64,000 bases of DNA, from contig CAJUAL010000010.1 of NCBI GenBank assembly GCA_910584405.1, forward strand, positions 1 to 64,000, read 5' to 3'. The translations under genes and the position numbers were made by a program. The notes below the pieces were generated by a model, which searched no databases, was not told the origin of the DNA, and worked only from the letters and a program-made list of their open reading frames with translations. The stretch is from an uncultured Vampirovibrio sp. (GTDB lineage: Bacteria; Cyanobacteriota; Vampirovibrionia; Gastranaerophilales; Gastranaerophilaceae). The number at the start of each line of letters is the position of its first letter. Within the stretch, counting starts at the first letter, position 1. Positions 42,033-50,876 of the stretch are shown in pieces.

Positions 42033-42976
42033 TGTTAAAAGAATTACTTGATACAAATCACTGTTTTAAATTGGTTTGCGGTGCAGGAAACGAAGATGTT
42101 GAAGAAATTAAACGTCTTGTTTATGTTTATGCAATAGCAGGGTGCAGATTTTTTGACCTGTCAGCAAATGAAGAAGTTATCCAAGCAGCAGAAGAAGCTC
42201 TTGAAGCTGCAAAAGTTTATGACGCGTATATTTCAGTCAGTGTCGGCATAAAAAACGACCCGCATGTAAATAAAGCCGTAATAGATTATGACAGATGCGT
42301 AAACTGCGGTTCTTGTGAAGCCGTATGCCCGCAAGGCGCAATACATTACGCTAAGGTTAAAAAAATCAAATGTATAGGCTGCGGAAGATGTTGGAAAGTT
42401 TGTTCACGTGCGGCAATCTCTTACGTATCAGAAGAAAAGAATCTTGAAGAAGTTCTCCCTTCAATTGTTGAAAAAGGAATAGACTGTATAGAATTTCACG
42501 CAATGGGCACAGATGAAGAAGAAATAAATACAAAATGGGAATATATTAATAACAATTACGAAGGAATTTTAAGTATCTGCACAAGCCGCGGAAAACTAAG
42601 CGACGAAGCACTTATAAAACGAATTAAAGATATGATAAAAGACCGTAAACCTTATACAACAATAATTCAGGCAGACGGTTTTCCGATGAGCGGCGGAGAG
42701 GATGATTATAAAACAACACTCCAAGCTGTTGCAACGGCTGAAATTGTTCAAAATGCAAATTTACCTGTATACTTAATGCTCTCAGGCGGAACAAATTCAA
42801 AAACAACAGAACTTGCGAAAATGTGTAATATTAAATATTCAGGAGTCGCAGTGGGCTCTTATGCCAGAAAAATTGTCAAAAGATGGATAAACAGAGATGA
42901 CTTCTGGACAAACCCGAATGTAATTGAAAGTGCGCTCGAAGTTGCAAAACCGCTTATTGATACGGTTATATCATAG
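42032..42976 (+). CDS. ldpA: LdpA-like iron-sulphur protein
   Basis: A 314-residue protein matching cyanobacterial LdpA (light-dependent period), which senses redox state for the clock. The start LDTNHCFKLVCGAGNEDVEE and AIAGCRFFDLSANEEVI match its N-terminal part. Two 4Fe-4S motifs are seen: CVNCGSCEAVCPQGAI (C89, C92, C95, C99) and CIGCGRCWKVCSRAAI (C114, C117, C120, C124). The C-terminal half follows LdpA_C, with QADGFPMSGGEDDY and LMLSGGTNSKTTELA. Kai clock genes are not seen, so its role here is likely redox sensing or an enzyme activity. It is translated with the gene upstream (TAATG). Confidence 0.85.
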   Translation: MLKELLDTNHCFKLVCGAGNEDVEEIKRLVYVYAIAGCRFFDLSANEEVIQAAEEALEAAKVYDAYISVSVGIKNDPHVNKAVIDYDRCVNCGSCEAVCPQGAIHYAKVKKIKCIGCGRCWKVCSRAAISYVSEEKNLEEVLPSIVEKGIDCIEFHAMGTDEEEINTKWEYINNNYEGILSICTSRGKLSDEALIKRIKDMIKDRKPYTTIIQADGFPMSGGEDDYKTTLQAVATAEIVQNANLPVYLMLSGGTNSKTTELAKMCNIKYSGVAVGSYARKIVKRWINRDDFWTNPNVIESALEVAKPLIDTVIS

Positions 42977-42988
42977 GTTTTAATTATT

Positions 42989-43573
42989 ATGGAAATTTAT
43001 TATTTAAAAAAAGAAGAATTTCTTAATTCCGTCAATATCGAATCCCTCGAAAAATTTACTGACGGAAGAGAATACAAATGCCGTGAAAAATATCTTGAAC
43101 ATTTATGCGGATTGTTTTTAGTAAAATTTATTGCTAAAAACATTTACAACGTAGAAGATACAGAAATTGTTTTAAAAAATCATAAACCTGTTTTTGCAAA
43201 CCATAAATTGAACTTTAGTATTTCACACTCCAAAAACATAGTAATGGCGGCATTTAACAACAAAAATATCGGGCTTGATGTTGAATATATGTACCCCAGA
43301 GATTACAAACGCATAATGGAAAGATATAACAGAAACATTAAAAACCCTACCCGCCACGATTTTTACAGGTTCTGGACACTTCACGAAGCAGAAATCAAAC
43401 TTAACTCAGAACCTAAATCAATATATTGTGCGTTTTTAAATGAAGACTACGTTTATACCTGTGTTTCAGACAGTGTTATTGTAACAAAATACGGAATAAA
43501 AGAACTTACATTAAAAAGTAAAAACATTAACCTTGAAGAAGAATACGAGAACCCGCAAAATTTAAAAGCCTAA
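42989..43573 (+). CDS. 4'-phosphopantetheinyl transferase (Sfp-like)
   Basis: A 194-residue enzyme that attaches phosphopantetheine to carrier proteins. The key motifs are NFSISHSKNIVMAA, IGLDVEYMYPRD (the metal-binding D-x-E) and FYRFWTLHEAEIKL (WTxxEAxxK). The N-terminal half is reduced compared with full Sfp. It follows ldpA by 12 bases on the same strand and is probably in its operon. Confidence 0.85.
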   Translation: MEIYYLKKEEFLNSVNIESLEKFTDGREYKCREKYLEHLCGLFLVKFIAKNIYNVEDTEIVLKNHKPVFANHKLNFSISHSKNIVMAAFNNKNIGLDVEYMYPRDYKRIMERYNRNIKNPTRHDFYRFWTLHEAEIKLNSEPKSIYCAFLNEDYVYTCVSDSVIVTKYGIKELTLKSKNINLEEEYENPQNLKA

Positions 43574-43645
43574 GTTGAATAAAAGTTTTGTTTGTTATAA
43601 ATTAAGCATGTGTAATATATTATACGTAAAAGAAGGAGAACTCAA

Positions 43646-44605
43646 ATGAGTGAAAGAAAATTAGTTGGAACAAACGAAATGTTCAAAAAAGCATTAGCCG
43701 GCGGATACGCTATCGGTGCTTACAACGTAAACAACATGGAAATTTTACAAGGTATTGCAGAAGCTGCTGAAGAAACTCAATCACCTATCATTTTACAGGT
43801 TTCAGCAGGTGCAAGAAAATATGCTAACCAAACTTACCTTATTAAATTAGTAGAAGCAGCATTAGCTACAACTACAGTACCTATCGCATTACACTTAGAC
43901 CACGGTGCAGATTTTGAAATTTGTAAAGCTTGTATCGACGGCGGATTCTCATCAGTTATGATTGACGGTTCAAGATTCCCATTCGAAGAAAACGTAGCTT
44001 TAACTAAAAAAGTTGTTGAATATGCTCACGAAAGAGGAGTTTCAGTAGAAGCTGAACTTGGTAAATTAGCAGGTGTAGAAGACGACGTTAACGTTGATGC
44101 TAAAGATGCTAAATATACTAACGTTAAAGAAGCTGTTGAATTTGTTAAACAAACAGGTTGTGACTCATTAGCAATTGCTATCGGAACATCACACGGTGCT
44201 TACAAATTCGCAGGCGAAGCTAAATTAGACTTCGAAAGACTTAAAGAAATTAAAGACGCATTAAAAGAAGCTGGATTCGGAGATTACCCAATCGTTCTTC
44301 ACGGTTCATCTTCAGTTCCTGCAGAATTTGTTGCTAAATGTAATAAATTCGGCGGTAACTTACCAAACGCTCAAGGTGTTCCAGAAGAAATGCTTAAATA
44401 TGCTTCTCAACACGGTGTTGCAAAAATCAATATCGATACAGATTTAAGACTTGCAATGACATCAACTATCAGAGAATTTTTCATTGAACATCCTGAAAAA
44501 TTCGACCCAAGAGAATATATGGGACCAGGTAGAACTGCTGTTAAAGAAATGGTTATGCACAAAATGCGTGATGTATTAGGTACAGCAGGACATGCTCAAG
44601 ACTAA
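43646..44605 (+). CDS. fba: Class II fructose-bisphosphate aldolase
   Basis: A 319-residue zinc aldolase of glycolysis and gluconeogenesis. HLDHGADFEICKACI has the zinc histidine and catalytic aspartate, VMIDGSRFPFEEN and VEAELGKLAG follow, then GTSHGAYKF and VLHGSSSVP with zinc histidines, and KINIDTDLR. Length is typical. AAGAAGGAGAA before the ATG is a strong site, and codon use is biased as in highly expressed genes. A terminator follows. Confidence 0.97.
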   Translation: MSERKLVGTNEMFKKALAGGYAIGAYNVNNMEILQGIAEAAEETQSPIILQVSAGARKYANQTYLIKLVEAALATTTVPIALHLDHGADFEICKACIDGGFSSVMIDGSRFPFEENVALTKKVVEYAHERGVSVEAELGKLAGVEDDVNVDAKDAKYTNVKEAVEFVKQTGCDSLAIAIGTSHGAYKFAGEAKLDFERLKEIKDALKEAGFGDYPIVLHGSSSVPAEFVAKCNKFGGNLPNAQGVPEEMLKYASQHGVAKINIDTDLRLAMTSTIREFFIEHPEKFDPREYMGPGRTAVKEMVMHKMRDVLGTAGHAQD

Positions 44606-44626
44606 TTCATGAACAGTATTTAGTTT

Positions 44627-44656
44627 TAAAATCCCACCTTAAAAAGGTGGGATTTT
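44627..44656. terminator. Bidirectional terminator after fba
   Basis: AATCCCACCTT and AAGGTGGGATT form a stem with a 3-base loop and T runs; it serves fba and the convergent pilin-like gene. Confidence 0.9.
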
Positions 44657-45420
44657 TTATTTTTTACTTAGTTCTTTATATTTTTTCATATAGTTCATGT
44701 TTTTATTTTTCATAATCCAAGAAGTACAATGTATTCCACTTTCCGCAACTTTATTAGCGTAATTATAATCACATAAACCGTTTTCATCCGCATTTATACT
44801 GCCTGAGGGAACAATACCCTCTGACGTAATATTAAACTGAAAAATATCAACGCCATATTGATTTGGTTTTCGTTCCCCATTTACATCTACTCTAATCATA
44901 CCGCACAATGCTTTATTTGTACAACCTGTGCCTGAGGAAAAAAATAATATAGGCAAACCATTTAATAAATTTACTCCAGCATAGCGCTGCCAAGTATCAG
45001 GCTGCCATGGAACTTGTTGACCTCTTGCATTAATGTATTTTTTAGCAAAGCAACCCGTTTTAGATGTTCCACAAACTTGAGCAGTTTTTAAAACGGGTAG
45101 AAAATAATTCATTAGTTTATTTGCACCTTCTGTCGTATCACCTTTCCCAATATCCCAGGATTCGACATCTCCATTTTCATATACTGCAAGCTTGTAAGCT
45201 CTTGATAAAATCGAATGTGCGGCTTCCAGTTTAACAACAGTTTGTTTTGTTTGAAGTTTTGTATTTAATGACGGAATAGTAATTGCGGCAACAACTCCGA
45301 TTATTCCAAGGGTAATTAAAGTTTCCGCTAATGTGAAACCCTCCTCGCGAAAACCGCGGCCTATAAGCGGAAAAAGACTACCCCCCCCCGCAATTCTAAT
45401 TTACTTCTATTTCTTAACAT
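44657..45420 (-). pseudogene. Type IV pilin-like gene, out of frame at a G9 tract (possibly phase-variable)
   Basis: The ATG at 45420 has AGGAGAG upstream. Translation runs MLRNRSKLELR into nine G (minus strand) and stops at TAG soon after. With ten G the frame would continue through SLFPLIGRGFREEGFTLAET and LITLGIIGVVAAITIPSL, a prepilin signal and stalk, and on through a 220-residue globular domain with cysteines to 44657. The part from about 45358 on is fully open. Either a phase-variable switch in the off state or a sequencing error would explain this. The protein would be a pseudopilin-type surface or secretion component. Confidence 0.75.
45381..45389. repeat. Homopolymer tract of nine C (G9 in the pilin-like gene)
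   Basis: The tract lies in codons 11-14 of the pilin-like gene. Gain of one unit, or loss of two, would restore the frame. No other tract of this length is seen in the window. Confidence 0.9.
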
Positions 45421-45433
45421 TTTTCTCTCCTAT

Positions 45434-45901
45434 TTATTTACAATATCCGACTTCACGCATTTTTCCTTTATATTGATATCCCATATAAGCGCACATATGT
45501 TCACCTGTTAATTTTCTGCCATTTACTGTTATGTGTTTTTTATAAGGACAACCTTTAGGTCTTACCTGAATTGTTGGCTGATAATAAGATTCTACATTAC
45601 CTCTTTTAACTAACTTTTGGAAATGTTGATTCATTAAAGCATTATCACGTTTTTCAGCTGCACGCAACATATCCATAGCTATTGCATCTAATTCATCTCT
45701 TAACGGGTCTGATGCTTCTTGCGGCAAAGTTGGAAGCTTTGGAGCTTGTGTATTATAACCTGGTTTTTTATAAGCAGATGACGGTGCTAAGTCTTGTGTA
45801 TCAACAGAAGTTCCAAAACTCGGAGCGCCGGGTCTGCTTACATCTGCCAAAACAGATGTACCGATTAAAACCAATGCCGTTAATAATATAAACTTTTTCA
45901 T
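45434..45901 (-). CDS. Secreted hypothetical protein with C-terminal cysteines
   Basis: A 155-residue protein with a signal peptide (MKKFILLTALVLIGTSVLA). The mature part has a proline-rich linker and a basic C-terminal region with three cysteines (GCPYKKHITVNGRKL, HMCAYMGYQYKG, VGYCK). No family is recognised. It is 13 bases upstream of the pilin-like gene on the same strand, so it may be part of the same operon and share a surface role. Confidence 0.75.
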   Translation of the reverse strand: MKKFILLTALVLIGTSVLADVSRPGAPSFGTSVDTQDLAPSSAYKKPGYNTQAPKLPTLPQEASDPLRDELDAIAMDMLRAAEKRDNALMNQHFQKLVKRGNVESYYQPTIQVRPKGCPYKKHITVNGRKLTGEHMCAYMGYQYKGKMREVGYCK

Positions 45902-45996
45902 ACACTCTCCTTTTTTGTCAGTATAGCATATTTTTCGGATGTTGAAAAGTGTATTTTTATGCTAAAATCGGCTTATAGTATTTAAAGGGATATAAA

Positions 45997-47382
45997 ATGT
46001 TTGATAATTTAAGCGAAAAACTTCAAAATATAATTTCAAAAACACACTCTCAAGAACTTACACAAGACAATATGCAAGAAGCTTTGCGCGAAATTCGCAG
46101 AGCATTATTGGAAGCAGACGTTAACCTGCGTGTTGTGAAATCATTTATTTCATCAATAAAAGATAAAGCTGAAGGTGAAAATGTTTTGCAAGGAGTAAAT
46201 CCTTCTCAACAATTGGTAAAAATTGTTCACGATGAACTTGTAGAGCTTTTGGGAAAAGAAGTTAAACCGCTTGATTTATCAGGACATCCGAGTTTAATTA
46301 TGATGCTTGGTTTGCAAGGTTCAGGTAAAACAACATCATCTGCAAAGCTTGCCGTTAAACTAAAAAAAGAAGGCAAAAATCCTCTGCTTGTAGCCTGTGA
46401 CGTATATCGTCCGGCTGCGATTTCACAGTTAAAAACTCTTGGACAAGAAATCGGTTGTGAAGTTTTTACAATTGAAGGCTCAACAGATGTTCAAAATATT
46501 GTACAAAGTGCAATAAATTACGCGAAAGAAAACGGCTTCAATGTTGTAATTTTAGATACCGCAGGAAGGTTACAAATAGATACCGAAATGATGTCTGAAC
46601 TTTTGATTATCGATAGAGTATTCCGCCCGCATGAAAAATTGCTTGTAATTGATGCTATGACAGGTCAAGAATCTGTTAATGTTGCAGAGAATTTTGATGC
46701 TCAAATAGGCTTAACAGGCTTAATTTTAACAAAATTAGACGGTGATTCCCGCGGAGGTTCAGCGTTATCCGTTGTTCACTGCACCGGAAAACCTATCAAA
46801 TTAACAGGTACGGGCGAAAAACTTAACGCACTTGAAGATTTTTATCCTGAACGTATGGCAACAAGAATCTTAGGTATGGGTGATATCGTATCACTTGTTG
46901 AACGTGCTCAGGAAGTTTTTGATGAAAAAGAAGCTTTGAAAATGCAAGAAAAAATGTCAAAAGCTGAATTTTCATTCAATGACTTTTTAAATATGCAAAA
47001 ACAAATGAAAATGTTTGGTTCAATGGATCAAATTTTAGGAATGCTTCCGGGGGTTAATCTTAAACAAGCCGATAGAGAAAAGATTTCACACGCTACAGAC
47101 ACAGAATTTAAAAAGATAGAAGTATTTATCCAAAGTATGACGCCTGATGAGCGCGAGCATCCCGAACTTATGAACACAAGCCGTAAAAAACGTATTGCAA
47201 AAGGCTGCGGTATGGATATGCACACAGTAAATCAATATGTTAAACAGTTTGAACAAATGCGTCAAATGATGGGCGGAATGAACAAAATGCAAAAAATGTT
47301 CGGCGGCTTTGGCAAAGGAAACGAGAAAAAAGCCATGGTTAAAGCCATGAATGCCATGAAAATGATGAGAAAGTTTAAATAA
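45997..47382 (+). CDS. ffh: Signal recognition particle protein Ffh (SRP54)
   Basis: A 461-residue GTPase that delivers membrane proteins to FtsY. The N domain begins MFDNLSEKLQNIISKTHS, the G domain has LGLQGSGKTTSSAKLA, DVYRPAAISQL, LDTAGRLQID and LTKLDGDSRGG, and the methionine-rich M domain closes the protein (MQKQMKMFGSMDQILGMLPG, KKRIAKGCG). The last residues are lysine- and methionine-rich. It converges on hydF and overlaps it by 8 bases. Confidence 0.97.
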   Translation: MFDNLSEKLQNIISKTHSQELTQDNMQEALREIRRALLEADVNLRVVKSFISSIKDKAEGENVLQGVNPSQQLVKIVHDELVELLGKEVKPLDLSGHPSLIMMLGLQGSGKTTSSAKLAVKLKKEGKNPLLVACDVYRPAAISQLKTLGQEIGCEVFTIEGSTDVQNIVQSAINYAKENGFNVVILDTAGRLQIDTEMMSELLIIDRVFRPHEKLLVIDAMTGQESVNVAENFDAQIGLTGLILTKLDGDSRGGSALSVVHCTGKPIKLTGTGEKLNALEDFYPERMATRILGMGDIVSLVERAQEVFDEKEALKMQEKMSKAEFSFNDFLNMQKQMKMFGSMDQILGMLPGVNLKQADREKISHATDTEFKKIEVFIQSMTPDEREHPELMNTSRKKRIAKGCGMDMHTVNQYVKQFEQMRQMMGGMNKMQKMFGGFGKGNEKKAMVKAMNAMKMMRKFK

Positions 47383-48550
47383 GCGGTTTTATTGCCCTTT
47401 GCAAAATTCCCAAACAGTGTGAAATTGCGATGCCGTAGTTTGTAATAGGAACCCCTTTTTGTCCTGCAATTAAGATTCTTGATAAAACTTCGCGTCTGTT
47501 TGTCATACACGCACCGCAATGGATTACAAGCGCATAATCTGAAATATCAGGAAAATCATGTCCTGAAATATTATCAATAACTAAATTCTTACCTGTTTTT
47601 TTACGCAAAAGATTAGGAATCTTAACCCGTCCTATATCATCTTCTATCGCGTGATGCGTACAACTTTCAAGTATTAAAACTCTATCCCCGTCTTTGAGAT
47701 TTTCAATTGCTTGCGCGCCTTCAATAAATGCGTCTAAATCGCCCTTTAATCTTGCAAAAAGTATAGAAAAAGATGTTAAAGGAATACTTTCAGGCACAAT
47801 TTCAGCCACTTTACGAAACGCCTGAGAATCAGTTACAACAAGAGCAGGAGGAGTTTTTAAACTGTCTAAAGCCTCTTGCAGCTCGCTTTCTTTTACAACA
47901 AGAGTAATACAATTACTGTCCAATAAATCCCTGATAGTCTGTACCTGCGGCAGTATTAAACGGCCTTTCGGAGCTTCTTTATCAATCGGCGTTACAAGAA
48001 TTACCACACTTTTTTCATCAACCAAATCCCCGACAATTTTTGGTGAATTTACAAACTCGTCAGGCAAAAGCTTAATCAAAGCCTGCTTGAATTTATTCAC
48101 AAGCTCAGAGTCGGTTTTTACAGAAGTTTGCAAGATATTTTCATAAGGCAATTCAACATCAAGCGGCTTTATATCGGTTTTATTAACAACCACAATAAAA
48201 GGAATACTAAGTTCATTGAACTTTTCAATCAAACTTTTTTCATACTCATCAACACCGTTATAATCACAAACCACAACAGCGACATCTGTACGGTTAAGAA
48301 TTTTCATGGTTTTTTCAATACGTTCAGCCCCAAGCGCGCTTTTATCGTCAATTCCCGCTGTATCCAAGAATGTAACAGGGCCAATCGGCAAAAGCTCCAT
48401 AGATTTTTCAACAACATCAGTTGTAGTACCCGCAATCTCAGACACAATCGCAATATCCTGACCTGTGATACGGTTTAACAAAGAGGATTTACCAACATTC
48501 GTCTTACCAAAAATCCCGATATGTAAACGCATTGATTTTAATGTTTTCAT
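47375..48550 (-). CDS. hydF: [FeFe]-hydrogenase maturation GTPase HydF
   Basis: A 391-residue scaffold on which the H-cluster 2Fe subunit is assembled. The N-terminal TrmE/Era-like GTPase shows GIFGKTNVGKSSLLN, TTDVVEKSMEL, FLDTAGIDD and VVNKTD. The C-terminal cluster site is CTHHAIEDD and, further on, HCGACMTNR, the CxH...HCxxC pattern of HydF. I start at 48550, with AGGAA 7 bases upstream. The gene is apart from hydG. Confidence 0.95.
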   Translation of the reverse strand: MKTLKSMRLHIGIFGKTNVGKSSLLNRITGQDIAIVSEIAGTTTDVVEKSMELLPIGPVTFLDTAGIDDKSALGAERIEKTMKILNRTDVAVVVCDYNGVDEYEKSLIEKFNELSIPFIVVVNKTDIKPLDVELPYENILQTSVKTDSELVNKFKQALIKLLPDEFVNSPKIVGDLVDEKSVVILVTPIDKEAPKGRLILPQVQTIRDLLDSNCITLVVKESELQEALDSLKTPPALVVTDSQAFRKVAEIVPESIPLTSFSILFARLKGDLDAFIEGAQAIENLKDGDRVLILESCTHHAIEDDIGRVKIPNLLRKKTGKNLVIDNISGHDFPDISDYALVIHCGACMTNRREVLSRILIAGQKGVPITNYGIAISHCLGILQRAIKPLI

Positions 48551-48595
48551 AAGCAAATTCCTATATTACCAAAAGGACTTAATTTTAATAAAAAA

Positions 48596-48618
48596 CGCGA
48601 CCACTAAAAGCGGTCGCG
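48596..48618 (-). terminator. Rho-independent terminator of rpsO
   Basis: CGCGACC and GGTCGCG form the core stem with loop ACTAAAAGC, followed by a T run on the minus strand. Confidence 0.9.
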
Positions 48619-48639
48619 CTTTTCAAAGTTTTATCAGAA

Positions 48640-48909
48640 TTAACCTCTGATACCTAATTTTTTAATCAATTCTCTGTATTCGTCAAGGTTTTGAGATTTG
48701 ATGTAAGCAAGTAATCTTTTTCTTTTACCTACCATCATCAAAAGACCTCTTTTTGTAGCGAAATCTTTTTTGTTTGATTTCAAGTGTTCTGTTAACTCAC
48801 TGATTTTTTGAGTCATCATAGCTACTTGTACTGCTGAAGAGCCGGTATCTTTTTCGTTTTTACCGTATTCCTTAACGATTTCTTGTTTGTTTTTTAAGTT
48901 AATTGACAT
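48640..48909 (-). CDS. rpsO: 30S ribosomal protein S15
   Basis: An 89-residue protein from the ATG at 48909, which has AAGGAAAA upstream; the longer frame to 48963 would add 18 unlikely residues. It has the standard motifs GSSAVQVAMMTQKISELTEHL, DFATKRGLLMMVGKRKRLL and YRELIKKLGIRG. The leader (48910-49040) is long enough for S15 autoregulation, but I do not see a clear pseudoknot. Confidence 0.97.
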   Translation of the reverse strand: MSINLKNKQEIVKEYGKNEKDTGSSAVQVAMMTQKISELTEHLKSNKKDFATKRGLLMMVGKRKRLLAYIKSQNLDEYRELIKKLGIRG

Positions 48910-49060
48910 TATTAGTTTTCCTTTTTTACTTGTGGAGTATATATCAGACAGTTTTACGACCATCTTTTTATTTACCCCTGTTGAGTGATTATTGGCGTAA
49001 GCACTCTACATGATGATAATAATATAGCCAAAAAAATTTGTCAACAAAGCATAAGAAAAA

Positions 49061-49079
49061 CCCCGCAATTTCTGCGGGG
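49061..49079 (-). terminator. Rho-independent terminator
   Basis: CCCCGCA and TGCGGGG with a 5-base loop and a T run on the minus strand, after the 49157-50392 gene. Confidence 0.9.
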
Positions 49080-49156
49080 AATATATTTCTACACTACATA
49101 CCTAACCTTTAAGGATATTTATCACATTATCTTAAATTGAGGAATTAAGAATCTTT

Positions 49157-50392
49157 TTAATTTTTATATGGTCTTGCATATTCAGGCTGACCCATTGCTG
49201 TTGCAATTTTTTCGATAATATTATCATAATTTTCATAAATTGTATTATCGATAGAAAAATCACCTAATTCGTCATATATTTCTGCAAAATCATCTTTACA
49301 TTCGTCATATACTCCGACTTCGATTGCTTTTTCTTTTAATGCATTAGCTATTTGTTTACCATATTTAGGTTTTTGGTCACCGTCAGCATCATACATAAAT
49401 GCTTCCATAAATGACTCACCGTCTTCGCTTGACTGGAATCTGTTATATGCCAGCATCAAGTCCATTACATTATCTTTGTTAATCTGAGAACAAATATTGT
49501 TAAATTTTTCATCATCTGTTCCTGCTATACCAAGCCAATTTGTATAATTAATAGCATCTCTGAATTCTTGTGCCATATACGCTGCAGATCTTACACCGCC
49601 GGTTTGAGCATCAACTTCTGCTTGCATTTGAGCTTCAATTTCAGCTCTTCCTTGAGCGTACTCAGGAGCTACGAAAAATCCTTGCCCTTGCTCTGCCTGT
49701 TGTTGATTTTCCGCACCTTGACCTTGCATGTTTTCAAGTTGTTGCTGTAATTGCTGCAACTGTTGAGTCAACTCTTGTATTTCTTGTGATTGTTGACTTT
49801 CTGTGCCTTGAGGTTCATTCTGTGCATTAGAATTTTGTTCATCGTTTTGTGTACTTTTTTGAGGCGTAATATTTAATTGAGCTGTTTCTGCTGCAATATC
49901 ACGCATAGCCTTTTCAATTTCTTTTGATTGTTGATAAACTTCATCATTTGTTAAATTTTCATTATTTTGAAGTTCTCTTAACTTTGCTTCTTGTTCATCT
50001 AATCTGTCTAATAAAGCTTGTACTTTTCTCTTATCTTCATCGGATATGCCTTCAGTTTGTAGTTTTGAATTTAACTTTGCTTTTGTTGCTTGAATAGTGC
50101 CTGCTACAGAGCCGACATTACTTTCTGCCAAATCTTTAATAACAGGCTGCCACATTGCATCTGCCAACTTTTCACTCAAATCAGGATCAATCGGGAATTG
50201 CGGGATTTGACAACCACCCCCTGCAAATGGCGCAGCTAAACTTGCCATTGCCTGCGGATTATAAACTGTAAATAATGGTTGTGCATAATCTTGTACCGTA
50301 TAAACCTGAGTATCGCCGCCATAATTTGAAATGCCCATTGGTAACGAACCCCAATATGCAAGATTTGCCTGTCCTTGTGGTGAAATTGCCAT
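49157..50392 (-). CDS. Lineage-type protein with glutamine-rich linker (paralogue of 50449)
   Basis: A 411-residue protein of unknown function. The first 65 residues (MAISPQGQANLAYWGSLPMG to APFAGGGCQIPQFP) are almost the same as in the small neighbouring protein. Then come a charged helix (70-190), a glutamine-rich linker (about 200-240), and a helical C-terminal domain (250-411) with an EF-hand-like DADGDQKPKYG. There is no signal peptide. A calcium-binding loop is only suggested. Confidence 0.65.
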   Translation of the reverse strand: MAISPQGQANLAYWGSLPMGISNYGGDTQVYTVQDYAQPLFTVYNPQAMASLAAPFAGGGCQIPQFPIDPDLSEKLADAMWQPVIKDLAESNVGSVAGTIQATKAKLNSKLQTEGISDEDKRKVQALLDRLDEQEAKLRELQNNENLTNDEVYQQSKEIEKAMRDIAAETAQLNITPQKSTQNDEQNSNAQNEPQGTESQQSQEIQELTQQLQQLQQQLENMQGQGAENQQQAEQGQGFFVAPEYAQGRAEIEAQMQAEVDAQTGGVRSAAYMAQEFRDAINYTNWLGIAGTDDEKFNNICSQINKDNVMDLMLAYNRFQSSEDGESFMEAFMYDADGDQKPKYGKQIANALKEKAIEVGVYDECKDDFAEIYDELGDFSIDNTIYENYDNIIEKIATAMGQPEYARPYKN

Positions 50393-50448
50393 AAATAGCC
50401 TCTACTTTCTTTATTCCTTGTGTAAATATGTATTATTTTGCTTTAATT

Positions 50449-50682
50449 TTATGCCATAACATCTAAATTTAATGATGGTAACGGTGGCATTGGAAGAATA
50501 CATCCCCCACCCATAAACGGTGCAGCAAAACTCTGCATAGCTAACGGATTGAATGTTGTAAAAAATGGTTGTGCATACTGGCCTACATTATAAACTTGAA
50601 CATCTCCGCCATAATTTGAGATACCCATTGGTAATACATTCCAGAACGCAAGATTTGCCATTCCTTGTGGTGAAATTGCCAT
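50449..50682 (-). CDS. Small protein made of the shared N-terminal module
   Basis: A 77-residue protein. It shares with the start of 49157-50392 the pattern MAISPQGxANLAxW, LPMGISNYGGDxQVYxVxxY, AQPxFTxxNPxAM and APFxGGGC. It ends soon after in a proline-rich tail. It lies 56 bases upstream of the larger gene on the same strand, so one gene probably arose from the other by duplication. A shared export, sorting or assembly role of the module is plausible. Confidence 0.7.
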   Translation of the reverse strand: MAISPQGMANLAFWNVLPMGISNYGGDVQVYNVGQYAQPFFTTFNPLAMQSFAAPFMGGGCILPMPPLPSLNLDVMA

Positions 50683-50864
50683 ATTTTTTCCTCGTACTTT
50701 CTATTTTCCCCTGTACTTATATAAACAATTTGCTTATACAAAAATTGCATGACTTGTTCTGTCCTTCATGTATTCCAAATCTCAAAACCCAATAACAATA
50801 AGGATTTAAGCGCGCAAAACCTCTTGTTACATTTCTTAATAATCGTAAAATGCTTACTTTATGA

Positions 50865-50870
50865 TATGAT
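50865..50870 (+). promoter_or_regulatory. -10 box placing the start at or near the ATG
   Basis: TATGAT ends 6 bases before the ATG of the 50877 gene, and no Shine-Dalgarno is present. The layout matches those at 17022, 56377 (minus) and 59833. Confidence 0.6.
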
Positions 50871-50876
50871 GTTTAT

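Noticed and set aside
49730..49800. CAA/CAG-rich repeat as a microsatellite
   Set aside because: It encodes the glutamine-rich linker of the 49157-50392 protein with mixed codons and is not a pure repeat.
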